Source of the DNA: Chromohalobacter israelensis
Lineage (GTDB): Bacteria > Pseudomonadota > Gammaproteobacteria > Pseudomonadales > Halomonadaceae
Direction: 5' to 3'
DNA length: 64,000 bases
NCBI GenBank assembly: GCA_000761475.1
Contig: JQNW01000001.1
Location: 620,001 to 684,000, forward strand
Shown: one piece after another, positions 16,135 to 24,270 of the stretch
Layout: each line of letters starts with the position of its first letter
How positions within the stretch are numbered: the first letter of the stretch is position 1
Notes under the pieces: generated by a model
The model's database searches: none
Told to the model about the DNA's origin: nothing
The model's input: only the letters and a program-made list of their open reading frames with translations
Made by a program: the position numbers and the translations under genes

Positions 16135-17202
16135 ATGAAAACAATGACCACAAGAATCGCCGCTGCACTCGGAGGCCTATTGCTGGCCGGCGGCACCCAG
16201 GCTCAGGAAGACAACAAGCTGTACCTGTTCAACTGGACCCAATACATGGACCCGGCCATCATCGAGGCCTTCGAGGAGAAATACGACGCCGAGGTGGTGC
16301 AGAGCTACTACAACTCGCTGCCCGAAATGTATGCCAAGCTCAATGCTGGCGGGGTGTCGCAGTACGACATCATCGTGCCATCCAACTATTACGTGCCACG
16401 GCTCATCGAGACCGGCATGGTACAGAAGCTGGACAAGTCCAAGATCCCCAACCTCGACAACGTCATGGAGCAGTTCGAGAACCCCAGCTACGATCCGCAA
16501 AGCACCTATTCGGCACCTTACCAGTGGGGCGTGACCGGTCTGGTATACAATGCCGAGACGTTCCCCGATGCCCCCAAGAGCTGGTCGCTGATGTTCGATT
16601 CCGAGGTCAACTCGGGACACCCCTTCGCGCTGATGGGCGATGGCCAGGTCACCATGGGCGGCGCCTGTGCATACCTGGGCCACGGCTATGACTGCACCGA
16701 CACCGAGGCCTGGAAGGAGGCCGCAAGACTGCTGATCGACACCAAGAACCGCGACAATTTCAGCGGCTTCGTCGACGGGACGCCAAGCCTGCAGCAACTG
16801 GCACGCGGCGTGACCCACGCCGCCTTGAGCTATAACGGCGACTACCTCTTCTATCGCCAGGAAAATCCGGAGTCATTCAAGAACATCGAGTTCATGATTC
16901 CCGACGAGGGGACCGAAATGTGGGTGGATACCATGCTGATCCCTTCCAAGGCCCCCCACCCCGATCTGGCCCACAAGTTCATCAACTTCATCCTGGATGC
17001 CAAGATCGGCGCTCAGCTCTCCAACTACAACTACTACGCCAGCCCCAATGCGGAAGCTCAGCCCTATCTTGACGACATCCTGACCCAGCCTCCGATCCAG
17101 CCGTCCGAGGAAGACATGCAGCGCCTGCACTTCACGCCCAGTCTCGAAGGCGAGCAACTGCAGGTCTTCCAGCAGCTTTGGTCAGAAGTCCAGTCACGCT
17201 GA
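16135..17202 (+). CDS. potF: periplasmic polyamine-binding protein
   Basis: A 355-residue extracytoplasmic solute-binding protein. A Sec signal peptide (MKTMTTRIAAALGGLLLAG, cleavage around AQA at 22-24) leads into KLYLFNWTQYMDP, the characteristic PotD/PotF opening. Aromatic and acidic residues expected in the amine-binding cleft are present (SNYYVPRLIE, APYQWGVTGLVYN, VDTMLIPS). A ribosome binding site AAGGAAAG at 16120-16127 precedes ATG 16135. It supplies substrate to the two permeases and ATPase just upstream. Whether it prefers putrescine or spermidine cannot be told from sequence by eye. Confidence 0.9.
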   Translation: MKTMTTRIAAALGGLLLAGGTQAQEDNKLYLFNWTQYMDPAIIEAFEEKYDAEVVQSYYNSLPEMYAKLNAGGVSQYDIIVPSNYYVPRLIETGMVQKLDKSKIPNLDNVMEQFENPSYDPQSTYSAPYQWGVTGLVYNAETFPDAPKSWSLMFDSEVNSGHPFALMGDGQVTMGGACAYLGHGYDCTDTEAWKEAARLLIDTKNRDNFSGFVDGTPSLQQLARGVTHAALSYNGDYLFYRQENPESFKNIEFMIPDEGTEMWVDTMLIPSKAPHPDLAHKFINFILDAKIGAQLSNYNYYASPNAEAQPYLDDILTQPPIQPSEEDMQRLHFTPSLEGEQLQVFQQLWSEVQSR

Positions 17203-17261
17203 GGCGACAGGTCCCGGCCGCTCTGACGGGGCCGGGACCATCTGCAGAACAAGGACACTTT

Positions 17262-18629
17262 ATGAGTAACCGTCAAGAACAACCCCACTTCAACGACTGG
17301 TTCCAGGCGCGTGGCATCACCGAGGTCGAGTGCCTGGTCACCGACCTCACCGGCATCCTGAAGGGCAAGATCATGCCCGCCGGCAAGTACCTGGGCGGTG
17401 GCCGCCCGCGACTGCCGGATTCGATCTTCATCCAGACCGTCACTGGCGGTTATCCCGACGACGATGACATCCATTTCTGGAACCCTGCCGAGCGGGACAT
17501 GGAGCTGGTGCCCGACCCCAACGCCGTCTTCCTGGTGCCCTGGGCCGACGATCCCACGGCGCAGATCATCCATGACTGCCATTATCTGACCGGCGAGCCG
17601 GTGGAGCTCGCCCCTCGGCATGTGCTCAAGCGGGTACTGGCCTGCTACCAGGCGCGGGGCTGGAAGCCGGTGGTGGCCCCCGAGGTCGAGTTCTTCCTGG
17701 TCAAGACCAATACCGATTCCGACTATCCGCTCGAACCGCCGATCGGCCGCAACGGACGTCAGGAGAGCAGTCGCCAGTCATTCTCCATCGACGCGGTCAA
17801 CGAGTTCGATCCGTTGTTCGAGGAGATGTACGATTACTGCGACGCCATGAGCCTCGACCTGGATACCCTGATCCATGAAGAGGGGGCAGGCCAGATGGAA
17901 GTGAACTTCCAGCACGGCGATCCCCTGCACCTGGCCGATCAGGTGGTCATGTTCAAGCGCGCCCTGCGCGAAACCGCGTTGCGCCACGGCATGTACGCCA
18001 CCTTCATGGCCAAGCCGATGGCCAACGAACCGGGCAGCTCGATGCATCTACACCAGAGCCTGCTCGACGCGCAATCCGGTGATAACCTGTTCGCCAGCGA
18101 CAACGGTCAGTCCAGCCGGCTGTTCCAGCATTTCATCGGCGGGCTGCAGCGCTATCTGCCCGCGGCCATGCCTCTGCTGGCGCCCAACGTCAACTCCTAT
18201 CGCCGGCTGATGCGGACCGAGACCAGCGGTTCGGCACCGATCAACGTCGAGTGGGGGACCGACAATCGCACCGTGGGCCTGAGAGTTCCGGTCTCGACGC
18301 CCGAAGCGACACGGGTCGAGAACCGTCTGGCCGGGGCCGATGCCAACCCCTACCTGGTGATGGCGGCTTCGCTGGCCTGCGGCTATCTCGGCATGCTCGG
18401 CCAGCTCGAACCACGTCCGCCGATGGTCGGGTCGGCCTGGTCCGGTGGCCACAAACTGCCCGACGATATCCGTCCGGCGCTGGACATGCTGAGTGAATGC
18501 CAGCCACTGGCCGAGATTCTCGGCGAGCGTTTCACCAACAGCTACCTGGCGGTCAAGCGCGCCGAGCACCGCGAATACTTCCAGGTGATCAGCTCCTGGG
18601 AGCGCGAACACCTTCTGCTCAGGGTCTGA
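17262..18629 (+). CDS. puuA: glutamine synthetase-family gamma-glutamylpolyamine ligase (paralog 1)
   Basis: A 455-residue GlnA-like ligase. It would attach glutamate to putrescine or another polyamine using ATP, the entry step of the Puu pathway. Visible: the N-terminal beta-grasp VTDLTGILKGKIMP, the APEVEFFL metal-binding strand, IHEEGAGQMEVNF, SSMHLHQSL, NSYRRL near residue 310, and RVENRLAGADANPYL (ATP and glutamate site). It lacks the adenylylation loop context of true GlnA. AAGGAC (17251-17256) precedes ATG 17262. It follows the binding-protein gene by 59 bases and is followed six bases later by a LuxR-type regulator. A second, divergent copy lies at 27639-28994. Confidence 0.85.
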   Translation: MSNRQEQPHFNDWFQARGITEVECLVTDLTGILKGKIMPAGKYLGGGRPRLPDSIFIQTVTGGYPDDDDIHFWNPAERDMELVPDPNAVFLVPWADDPTAQIIHDCHYLTGEPVELAPRHVLKRVLACYQARGWKPVVAPEVEFFLVKTNTDSDYPLEPPIGRNGRQESSRQSFSIDAVNEFDPLFEEMYDYCDAMSLDLDTLIHEEGAGQMEVNFQHGDPLHLADQVVMFKRALRETALRHGMYATFMAKPMANEPGSSMHLHQSLLDAQSGDNLFASDNGQSSRLFQHFIGGLQRYLPAAMPLLAPNVNSYRRLMRTETSGSAPINVEWGTDNRTVGLRVPVSTPEATRVENRLAGADANPYLVMAASLACGYLGMLGQLEPRPPMVGSAWSGGHKLPDDIRPALDMLSECQPLAEILGERFTNSYLAVKRAEHREYFQVISSWEREHLLLRV

Positions 18630-18635
18630 TTTTTC

Positions 18636-19463
18636 GTGACACCCACCGACCATCTCGCAAGTGCCGCCAGCCTGACCTGGCACCATCATCTGGCCTGTCT
18701 TTTCCAGGCCGTCACCGGGAGCGGCTTTCCGCTCCTGCTGGAACAGACGCTGCGCGAGCTGGTCGGTTTCGACACCATTCTGATCAATACCTATAAAGGA
18801 CAACGGCGCCCGCTGCTGATACACGACAACTATCCAGCCACGCGGCGCGAACAGGGAATCGAACGCTATTTGAACCAGGCCTTCCTGCTCGACCCCTTCT
18901 TCCAGGCCGTGCATGACGGGCTGGAGAGCGGCGCACACCGACTGCGCGAGCTGGCACCGGACCGTTTCGAGAACAGCGACTACTATCACCACTACTATCG
19001 GGCCCTGGGACTCACCGACGAGATCGGCTTGTTCGCCAGGGTCGACACTGACGTCGTCATGGTGGTGTCACTGGGGTTTCGCGACGATGCCCCACGGATC
19101 ACCCGCCGGGATATGCTGGCACTACGCCATATCTCGCCGGTACTGGAAGTGCTGCTAGGGGAATACTGGAAGTGGCAGGAACACCGCTTCCACCAATGCC
19201 TGGCCGAGCGGGAACCGGTGGAGGAAGCCTTCGACAGCTTCGGGCGGGAACGCCTGACGGCACGCGAACGGGACATCGTGCGCCTGCTGCTGGCCGGGCA
19301 CTCCACCAAATCGGCGGCCCGCGAACTGGGCATCAGCGATGGTACCGTCAAGGTCCATCGCAAGCATGTCTACCAACGCCTCGAGGTTTCCAGCCAGTCG
19401 CAGCTCTTCCGGCTTTTCCTCGATCACGTGGCGCTGGTCTCCCGCCAGCAGGCGGGGCAGTAA
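18636..19463 (+). CDS. LuxR-type transcriptional regulator (paralog 1)
   Basis: A 275-residue regulator with a C-terminal GerE/LuxR helix-turn-helix (LTARERDIVRLLLAG, then SAARELGISDGTVKVHRKHV). The N-terminal domain of about 190 residues shares the GFDTILINTY and LDPFF patterns with the second paralog at 29232-30035. It is not a response-regulator receiver: no conserved Asp/Lys set is seen. GTG 18636 lies six bases after the puuA stop with no ribosome binding site, so translation probably depends on coupling. Expected to sense a polyamine or a pathway intermediate and control the cluster; this is inference from position. Confidence 0.8.
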   Translation: MTPTDHLASAASLTWHHHLACLFQAVTGSGFPLLLEQTLRELVGFDTILINTYKGQRRPLLIHDNYPATRREQGIERYLNQAFLLDPFFQAVHDGLESGAHRLRELAPDRFENSDYYHHYYRALGLTDEIGLFARVDTDVVMVVSLGFRDDAPRITRRDMLALRHISPVLEVLLGEYWKWQEHRFHQCLAEREPVEEAFDSFGRERLTARERDIVRLLLAGHSTKSAARELGISDGTVKVHRKHVYQRLEVSSQSQLFRLFLDHVALVSRQQAGQ

Positions 19464-19513
19464 GCGCCCCTCGAAAGTCCGCTCACTGCCCTGCCGCCCT
19501 CCTCTGTCTGCAG

Positions 19514-19626
19514 CTATTCGGCGTCGGCCATTTCGGGCACCAGCCGGCGCAGTCGCGCATAGACAAAGGCATACAAGCACAGCGCCGCCAGTGACCCGGC
19601 CGCGCCGAGCAGGCGAGGCACCGCCG
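19514..19626 (-). pseudogene. C-terminal remnant of a membrane permease
   Basis: On the minus strand this stretch reads as one hydrophobic helix (LLGAAGSLAALCLYAFVYAR) followed by a basic, then acidic tail LRRLVPEMADAE and a stop. That is a typical end of an amino-acid or polyamine permease. No upstream part exists: the frame has no start, and the region before it loses hydrophobic character. It probably marks a transporter deleted from between the regulator and the dehydrogenase. The remaining gap (19464-19694) holds nothing else recognisable. Confidence 0.4.
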
Positions 19627-19694
19627 GCCCGGGGGCCGGCCTGCCTCCACGAACGAGCCGATGCTCCCGCCCTGATGCATGGCGTGGGCGGCGC

Positions 19695-21230
19695 TCAGGT
19701 GGCGAGCGTCATCCAGACGGTCTTGAGATCGGAGTATTCCTCCAGCGAATGGTGAGACTTGTCACGGCCGTTGCCGGACTGCTTGACCCCGCCGAAGGGC
19801 ACCGTCTGATCCATATCGGCCCAGTTGTTGACGAAGACCTGGCCCGAGCGCAGCCGACGGGTGACGCGCATGATGCGATCGATGTCCTGACTCCACAGGC
19901 CCGCCGCCAGGCCGTAGTCGCTGTCGTTGGCCAGACGTACGGCCTCCTCCTCGGTGTCGAAGCCGAACACCGCCAATACCGGGCCGAATATTTCCTCCCG
20001 ACCGATGGCCATGGTGTCGGTGACGCCATCGAATACCGTCGGCCCGATGAACAGGCCCTGGCCCTTGGCCCCTTCGACATCCAGCGCCTGGCCGCCGGCA
20101 CGTAGCGTCGCGCCTTCTTCGACACCCTGGCGGATGTAGTCGAGTACGCGTTGATACTGGGTCTGATCGACCATCGCGCCCATGAAGCTCGCCGGATCCA
20201 ACGGGTCGCCGGGCTGCATGCGTTCGGCGGCGGCCAGCACCTTGCCGACGAAACGCTCGCGAATGCTGTTCTCGACCAGCAGGCGCGAGCCGGCGATGCA
20301 CACCTCGCCCTGATTGTGGAAGATCGCGGCAGCAGCGTGTTCGGCCACGCGATCCAGGTCCTTGCAGTCGGCGAAGACGAGATTCGGGCTCTTGCCGCCA
20401 CACTCCAGAAAGACCTTCTTGAGATTCGACTGACCGGCGTACTGCATCAATTGCTTGCCGACCCCGGTGGAGCCGGTAAAGGCCAGACAGTCGACCCCCA
20501 TGGACAATGCCAAGGCCTTGCCCACGGTATGACCGAAGCCGGGCAGTACCTGAAAAACGCCGCGCGGCAAGCCGGCTTCGCGCGTCAGCTGGGCGAGGCG
20601 CAACGCCGAAAGCGGTGATTTTTCCGACGGCTTGAGGATGACACTGTTGCCAGCCGCCAGCGCCGGGCCGATCTTCCAGGCCGTCATCATCAACGGGAAG
20701 TTCCAGGGCACGATCGACGCCACCACACCCAGCGGCTCGCGCAGAACCAGCCCCAGGCTTTCCTCGCCGGTGGGCGCGATTTCACCATAGAGCTTGTCGA
20801 TGGACTCGGCATGGTGACGAATGCAACCGATGGCACCGGCCATGTCGCCCATGGCACTCGATACCGGCTTCCCCATGTCCAGGCTGTCGAGCAGCGCCAG
20901 CTCGTGCTTGTGCGCCTCCATCAGGTCGGCCAGACGCAGCAGCACGGCCTTGCGTTCGCCCGGCGACGAACGCGACCACGCGCCGCTCTCGAAGGCACGC
21001 CGCGCCACCGACACCGCCGTCTCGGCGTCGACCGCATCGCAACTGGCCACTTCGGCGAGCGTCTCGCCGGTGGCCGGATTGAGCGTGGTGAAGGTCGCGC
21101 CATCGGCGGCATCGACGAAGGTGTCATCGATATAGGCACGCGCCTCGAGGCCTGCTTCGACAGTCAAGTGCTCGGCCAGGGCCTGCCAATCGGCGTGAGT
21201 GACGGGGTTTGAAGGGGTGGAGTGAGTCAT
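19695..21230 (-). CDS. puuC: gamma-glutamyl-gamma-aminobutyraldehyde dehydrogenase-type aldehyde dehydrogenase
   Basis: A 511-residue NAD(P)+-dependent aldehyde dehydrogenase. Active-site elements: SIVPWNFPLMM (about residue 175), FTGSTGVGK (nucleotide fold), catalytic Glu in LECGGKSPN (about 275) and Cys in GEVCIAGSR (about 310), and EEIFGPVLAVFGF. The C-terminus GNGRDKSHHSLEEYSDLKTVW strongly recalls PuuC. It would oxidise gamma-glutamyl-aminobutyraldehyde from PuuB, or aminobutyraldehyde from the transaminase route. It is transcribed leftward with the M20 hydrolase just upstream (15-base gap). Confidence 0.88.
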   Translation of the reverse strand: MTHSTPSNPVTHADWQALAEHLTVEAGLEARAYIDDTFVDAADGATFTTLNPATGETLAEVASCDAVDAETAVSVARRAFESGAWSRSSPGERKAVLLRLADLMEAHKHELALLDSLDMGKPVSSAMGDMAGAIGCIRHHAESIDKLYGEIAPTGEESLGLVLREPLGVVASIVPWNFPLMMTAWKIGPALAAGNSVILKPSEKSPLSALRLAQLTREAGLPRGVFQVLPGFGHTVGKALALSMGVDCLAFTGSTGVGKQLMQYAGQSNLKKVFLECGGKSPNLVFADCKDLDRVAEHAAAAIFHNQGEVCIAGSRLLVENSIRERFVGKVLAAAERMQPGDPLDPASFMGAMVDQTQYQRVLDYIRQGVEEGATLRAGGQALDVEGAKGQGLFIGPTVFDGVTDTMAIGREEIFGPVLAVFGFDTEEEAVRLANDSDYGLAAGLWSQDIDRIMRVTRRLRSGQVFVNNWADMDQTVPFGGVKQSGNGRDKSHHSLEEYSDLKTVWMTLAT

Positions 21231-21245
21231 GTTGTTCTCCCAGTA

Positions 21246-22484
21246 TCAGGACGCACGGTTGGCGCGTTCAAGAATCGCATCGCAGAGCACTTGCGTGCCT
21301 GCGGCACAGTCTTCCGGCGTGGCGTATTCGGCCTCGTTGTGGCTGATGCCGTCGCGGCAGGGCACGAAGATCATGGCCGTCGGCGCAACCCGCGACACAT
21401 AGACGGCATCATGACCGGCACCGCTCATCATGCGACGGTATTTCAGCCCCTGCTCTCGGGCGCCACGTTCCACCGCAGCGACGCACTCGGGGGCGAACTC
21501 GACCACCGGCGAGGCCCAGATCCGCTCCTGGGTCACCGTGACGCCGCAGGTCTCGCCCACTTCGCTGAGCAGTCCCTCGAAATACGCCTGCAATGCGTCG
21601 AGTTCGTTCTCTACCACATGGCGCAGGTCGATGGTGAGCTTGACGTCGCCTGGCACCACATTGCGAGACGCGGACACGACCTCCAGGCAGCCGCAGGTCA
21701 CCTTGGTGTCGCCGCTTTCGTCGGCCAGCGCATGGGCCTGCAGCCGGTCGATCAGACGCGCCGCCGCGGCCAGGGCATCGCACCGATAACGCATGGGGGT
21801 GGGACCGGCATGGGCCGACTGCCCCGCAAGTGTCACGTCGAACCAGCGCATGCCCTGGACACCGGTCACCACGCCGATGGTCTCGCCTTCTTCCTCGAGC
21901 ACCGGGCCCTGTTCGATGTGCAGCTCGAAGAAGCTGTCCAGACGCGGCTCGCCGACCGACGATTCGCCGGCATAACCGCAGGCCTGGAGAGCCTCGCCGA
22001 ACGTCACGCCGTCGCGGTCCTCACGGGCCAGGGTCGACTCGACGCTGAACGCACCGGCATAGGTACCGGAAGCGACCATGGCCGGCGCGAAACGGCTGCC
22101 TTCCTCATTGGTCCAGACCACCAGTACCAGCGGCCGCTCGGTGACGATGTCGCGGTCCGCGAGTGTGCGCAGCACTTCGAGCCCGGCCAGAACGCCGAGA
22201 ATGCCGTCGAAGCGACCGCCCTTGGGCTGGGTATCGAGATGACTTCCCATGGCCACCGGCGCGAGATCGTCGCGCTTGCCGGCGCGGCGGATGAAGAGGT
22301 TGCCGACGCGATCGACCTGCCAGGTACAACCGAGCGCCTCGCACCAGTCGAGCAGCAGGCGTCGTCCGGCGGCATCTTCCGGCGTCAAGGCCAGGCGACA
22401 ACTACCGCCGTTTTCGGTCGGGCCGATCTCGGCCATCGCCATCAGACTGTCCCACAGCCGTTGGCCGTCAATGGAAACCGCCAT
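21246..22484 (-). CDS. M20-family hydantoinase/carbamoylase-type amidohydrolase
   Basis: A 412-residue zinc-dependent amidase of the N-carbamoyl amino acid hydrolase/beta-ureidopropionase type. Seen: metal site GSHLDTQPKGGRFDG near residue 80, catalytic acidic pair TNEEGSRFAP near 125, ELHIEQGPVLE near 190, the dimerisation motif QSAHAGPTPM near 220, and a final metal His in SHNEAEY near 385. In this neighbourhood it could hydrolyse N-carbamoylputrescine from the agmatine deiminase encoded at 25626-26738, since no nitrilase-type AguB is present in the window. That function is inferred. It is the first gene of a leftward pair with puuC, divergent from the aminotransferase gene. Confidence 0.82.
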   Translation of the reverse strand: MAVSIDGQRLWDSLMAMAEIGPTENGGSCRLALTPEDAAGRRLLLDWCEALGCTWQVDRVGNLFIRRAGKRDDLAPVAMGSHLDTQPKGGRFDGILGVLAGLEVLRTLADRDIVTERPLVLVVWTNEEGSRFAPAMVASGTYAGAFSVESTLAREDRDGVTFGEALQACGYAGESSVGEPRLDSFFELHIEQGPVLEEEGETIGVVTGVQGMRWFDVTLAGQSAHAGPTPMRYRCDALAAAARLIDRLQAHALADESGDTKVTCGCLEVVSASRNVVPGDVKLTIDLRHVVENELDALQAYFEGLLSEVGETCGVTVTQERIWASPVVEFAPECVAAVERGAREQGLKYRRMMSGAGHDAVYVSRVAPTAMIFVPCRDGISHNEAEYATPEDCAAGTQVLCDAILERANRAS

Positions 22485-22554
22485 GAAGTCTCCCCTTTGT
22501 GCTTGTCAGGTGTTTGGGTCATGGAACACATTAGGCGGCTCCCGGGTCGTTGCG

Positions 22555-22576
22555 ATATACCCCTATCAGGATATAT
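22555..22576. promoter_or_regulatory. near-palindromic operator candidate (ATATACCCC...GGATATAT)
   Basis: In the 207-base divergent region between the M20 hydrolase and the aminotransferase, ATATACCCC-TATCA-GGATATAT forms an imperfect palindrome. Its complement carries AGGGGTATATC, the same core as the IS-split palindrome upstream of puuB, and GGGGTAT recurs at 29059-29076. A binding site for one of the LuxR-type regulators is plausible. Confidence 0.4.
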
Positions 22577-22691
22577 TCCCGCCCTACCCTTCCTCGCTAG
22601 TCTCTTTGCGAACGCAACGACGTATCACAACGACGACTCATCGCGGCCACCCATCCCGGCACTGACCGCTTTCAACGTGCGAGACGACACC

Positions 22692-24089
22692 ATGACCATC
22701 GAGACCCGTGCCCACGATGCCCAAGCGCTGTGGCAGAAAGACAAGGATCACTTCATCCATCCGTTCACCGACTTCAGCACCTTTCACGAGGAGGGCTGCG
22801 ACCTGATCACCGACAGCGACGGCATCTACGTCCAGGATGCCAAGGGCAACCGTTTCATCGACGGCATCGCCGGGCTGTGGTGCGTCAACGTCGGTCACGG
22901 CCGCCGCGAGATCGGCGAGGCGATGGCCGATCAGGCCACCCGCATGGCCTACTTCTCGACCTTCAACAACCTGTCCAACGCCCCGGCCGCCGAGCTTTCC
23001 GCCAGGCTGGCCGAGCTCGCCCCCGCGCACCTCAACCACGTCTTCTACAGCTGCGGCGGCTCGACGGCCAACGACGCCACCATCCGCCTGGTGCATTACT
23101 ACTTCAACCGCCTCGGCAAGCCGGCCAAGAAGCGCATCATTTCACGCAACAACGCCTACCACGGCACCACCTACCTCGCCGCGACCCTGACCGGCATCGC
23201 CAGCAACAACTGGGACTTCGATACCCTCGATCACCTGGTCACCCATCTCAGCGAGGCCAACTGCTACCGGCGCCCCGAGGGGATGACCGAAGCCGACTAC
23301 TGCGACCACCTGGTTCGGGAGTTCGAGGACACCGTCGCCGAGATCGGCGCCGACAACATCGCCGCCTTCATCGCCGAGCCGATCATGGGCGCCGGCGGCG
23401 TGCTGGTGGCACCGAAGGACTATCACAAGCGCATGCAGGCGGTGTGTCGCGCCAACGACATCCTTTACATCGCCGACGAGGTCGTGACCGGTTTCGGTCG
23501 CCTGGGGCACTTCTTCGCCTCCGAGGCGGTGTACGAGACCCAACCCGATATCATCAACTGCGCCAAGGGGCTGTCTTCCGGCTATGCACCGCTGGGCGCG
23601 ACGCTGATCTCCGACACGCTCTACGACGTGCTGTCCACGCCGCAGGGGCCGGGCGGCGTGCTGAGCACCGGCTTTACCTATTCCGGGCATCCAGTAAGCT
23701 GCGCGGCGGCTCTCAAGAACATCGAGATCATCGAGCGCGAGGGAATCTGCGAAAACGTCCGCGAGGTGGGCCCCTACCTCGAGGAACGCCTGGCATCGTT
23801 GTCGCATCACGCCACGGTGGGCGACGTGCGTGGCAGCCATTTCATGATGTGTCTCGAGAACGTCGCCGACAAGCAGACCAAGGCGCTCTTCCCTGTGGAG
23901 GCACGGGTGGGCGACCGAGTCGCCTTCGAGGCACAGCAGCGCGGTCTGATCATTCGCCCGGTCGGACACCTCAACATCGTGTCGCCACCGCTGATCTGGA
24001 CGCGGGAAACCGTCGACCGCGTGGTGGATATCCTCGACGCCGCGCTGACGGCCACGACAGCGACCCTCAAGGCCGACGGCTACCTGTAA
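22692..24089 (+). CDS. spuC: class III aminotransferase, putrescine-pyruvate transaminase-like
   Basis: A 465-residue PLP enzyme that probably moves an amino group from putrescine (or another diamine) to pyruvate, feeding the aldehyde dehydrogenase. Family marks: HPFTDF near the start, GIAGLWCVNVGHG, SCGGSTANDATIRL, NAYHGTT, the PLP Asp in YIADEVVTGFGR, and the Schiff-base Lys in INCAKGLSSGYAPLGA near residue 290. The open frame continues far upstream (to 21222) in antisense to the M20 gene. ATG 22692 is where family homology starts, although its ribosome binding site is weak. omega-amino acid:pyruvate transaminases are the closest alternatives. Confidence 0.85.
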   Translation: MTIETRAHDAQALWQKDKDHFIHPFTDFSTFHEEGCDLITDSDGIYVQDAKGNRFIDGIAGLWCVNVGHGRREIGEAMADQATRMAYFSTFNNLSNAPAAELSARLAELAPAHLNHVFYSCGGSTANDATIRLVHYYFNRLGKPAKKRIISRNNAYHGTTYLAATLTGIASNNWDFDTLDHLVTHLSEANCYRRPEGMTEADYCDHLVREFEDTVAEIGADNIAAFIAEPIMGAGGVLVAPKDYHKRMQAVCRANDILYIADEVVTGFGRLGHFFASEAVYETQPDIINCAKGLSSGYAPLGATLISDTLYDVLSTPQGPGGVLSTGFTYSGHPVSCAAALKNIEIIEREGICENVREVGPYLEERLASLSHHATVGDVRGSHFMMCLENVADKQTKALFPVEARVGDRVAFEAQQRGLIIRPVGHLNIVSPPLIWTRETVDRVVDILDAALTATTATLKADGYL

Positions 24090-24094
24090 AAACG

Positions 24095-24146
24095 CCTTCT
24101 CGACCTGCCCGATGGGAGCATCCGAGGCAGGTCGCCCGTCAGAAGG
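24095..24146 (+). terminator. nested hairpin after the aminotransferase gene
   Basis: CGACCTGCC (24101-24109) pairs with GGCAGGTCG (24126-24134) as a perfect 9-bp stem, with an outer CCTTCT/AGAAGG extension. It lies 11 bases past the stop and could end transcription or act as a processing or attenuation site before the carrier gene. There is no T-run. Confidence 0.4.
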
Positions 24147-24270
24147 GCATTCGCTATGAATGGCGAATGTAGCGCTCATGGAAGGGTTTGCAGTGCCTTC
24201 GAACAGGGCGGCCTGCCGGGGGCCATCCACGGGCTCGATTCCCGACACCACAATCACAAAAGAGTATGAC

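Noticed and set aside
17262..18629. Assignment as housekeeping glutamine synthetase GlnA
   Set aside because: The sequence opening, length and Pot/Puu neighbourhood fit gamma-glutamylpolyamine ligases better.
21222..22691. The about 490-codon N-terminal extension of the aminotransferase frame
   Set aside because: It runs antisense through the M20 hydrolase gene and has no recognisable fold. Family homology begins at ATG 22692.
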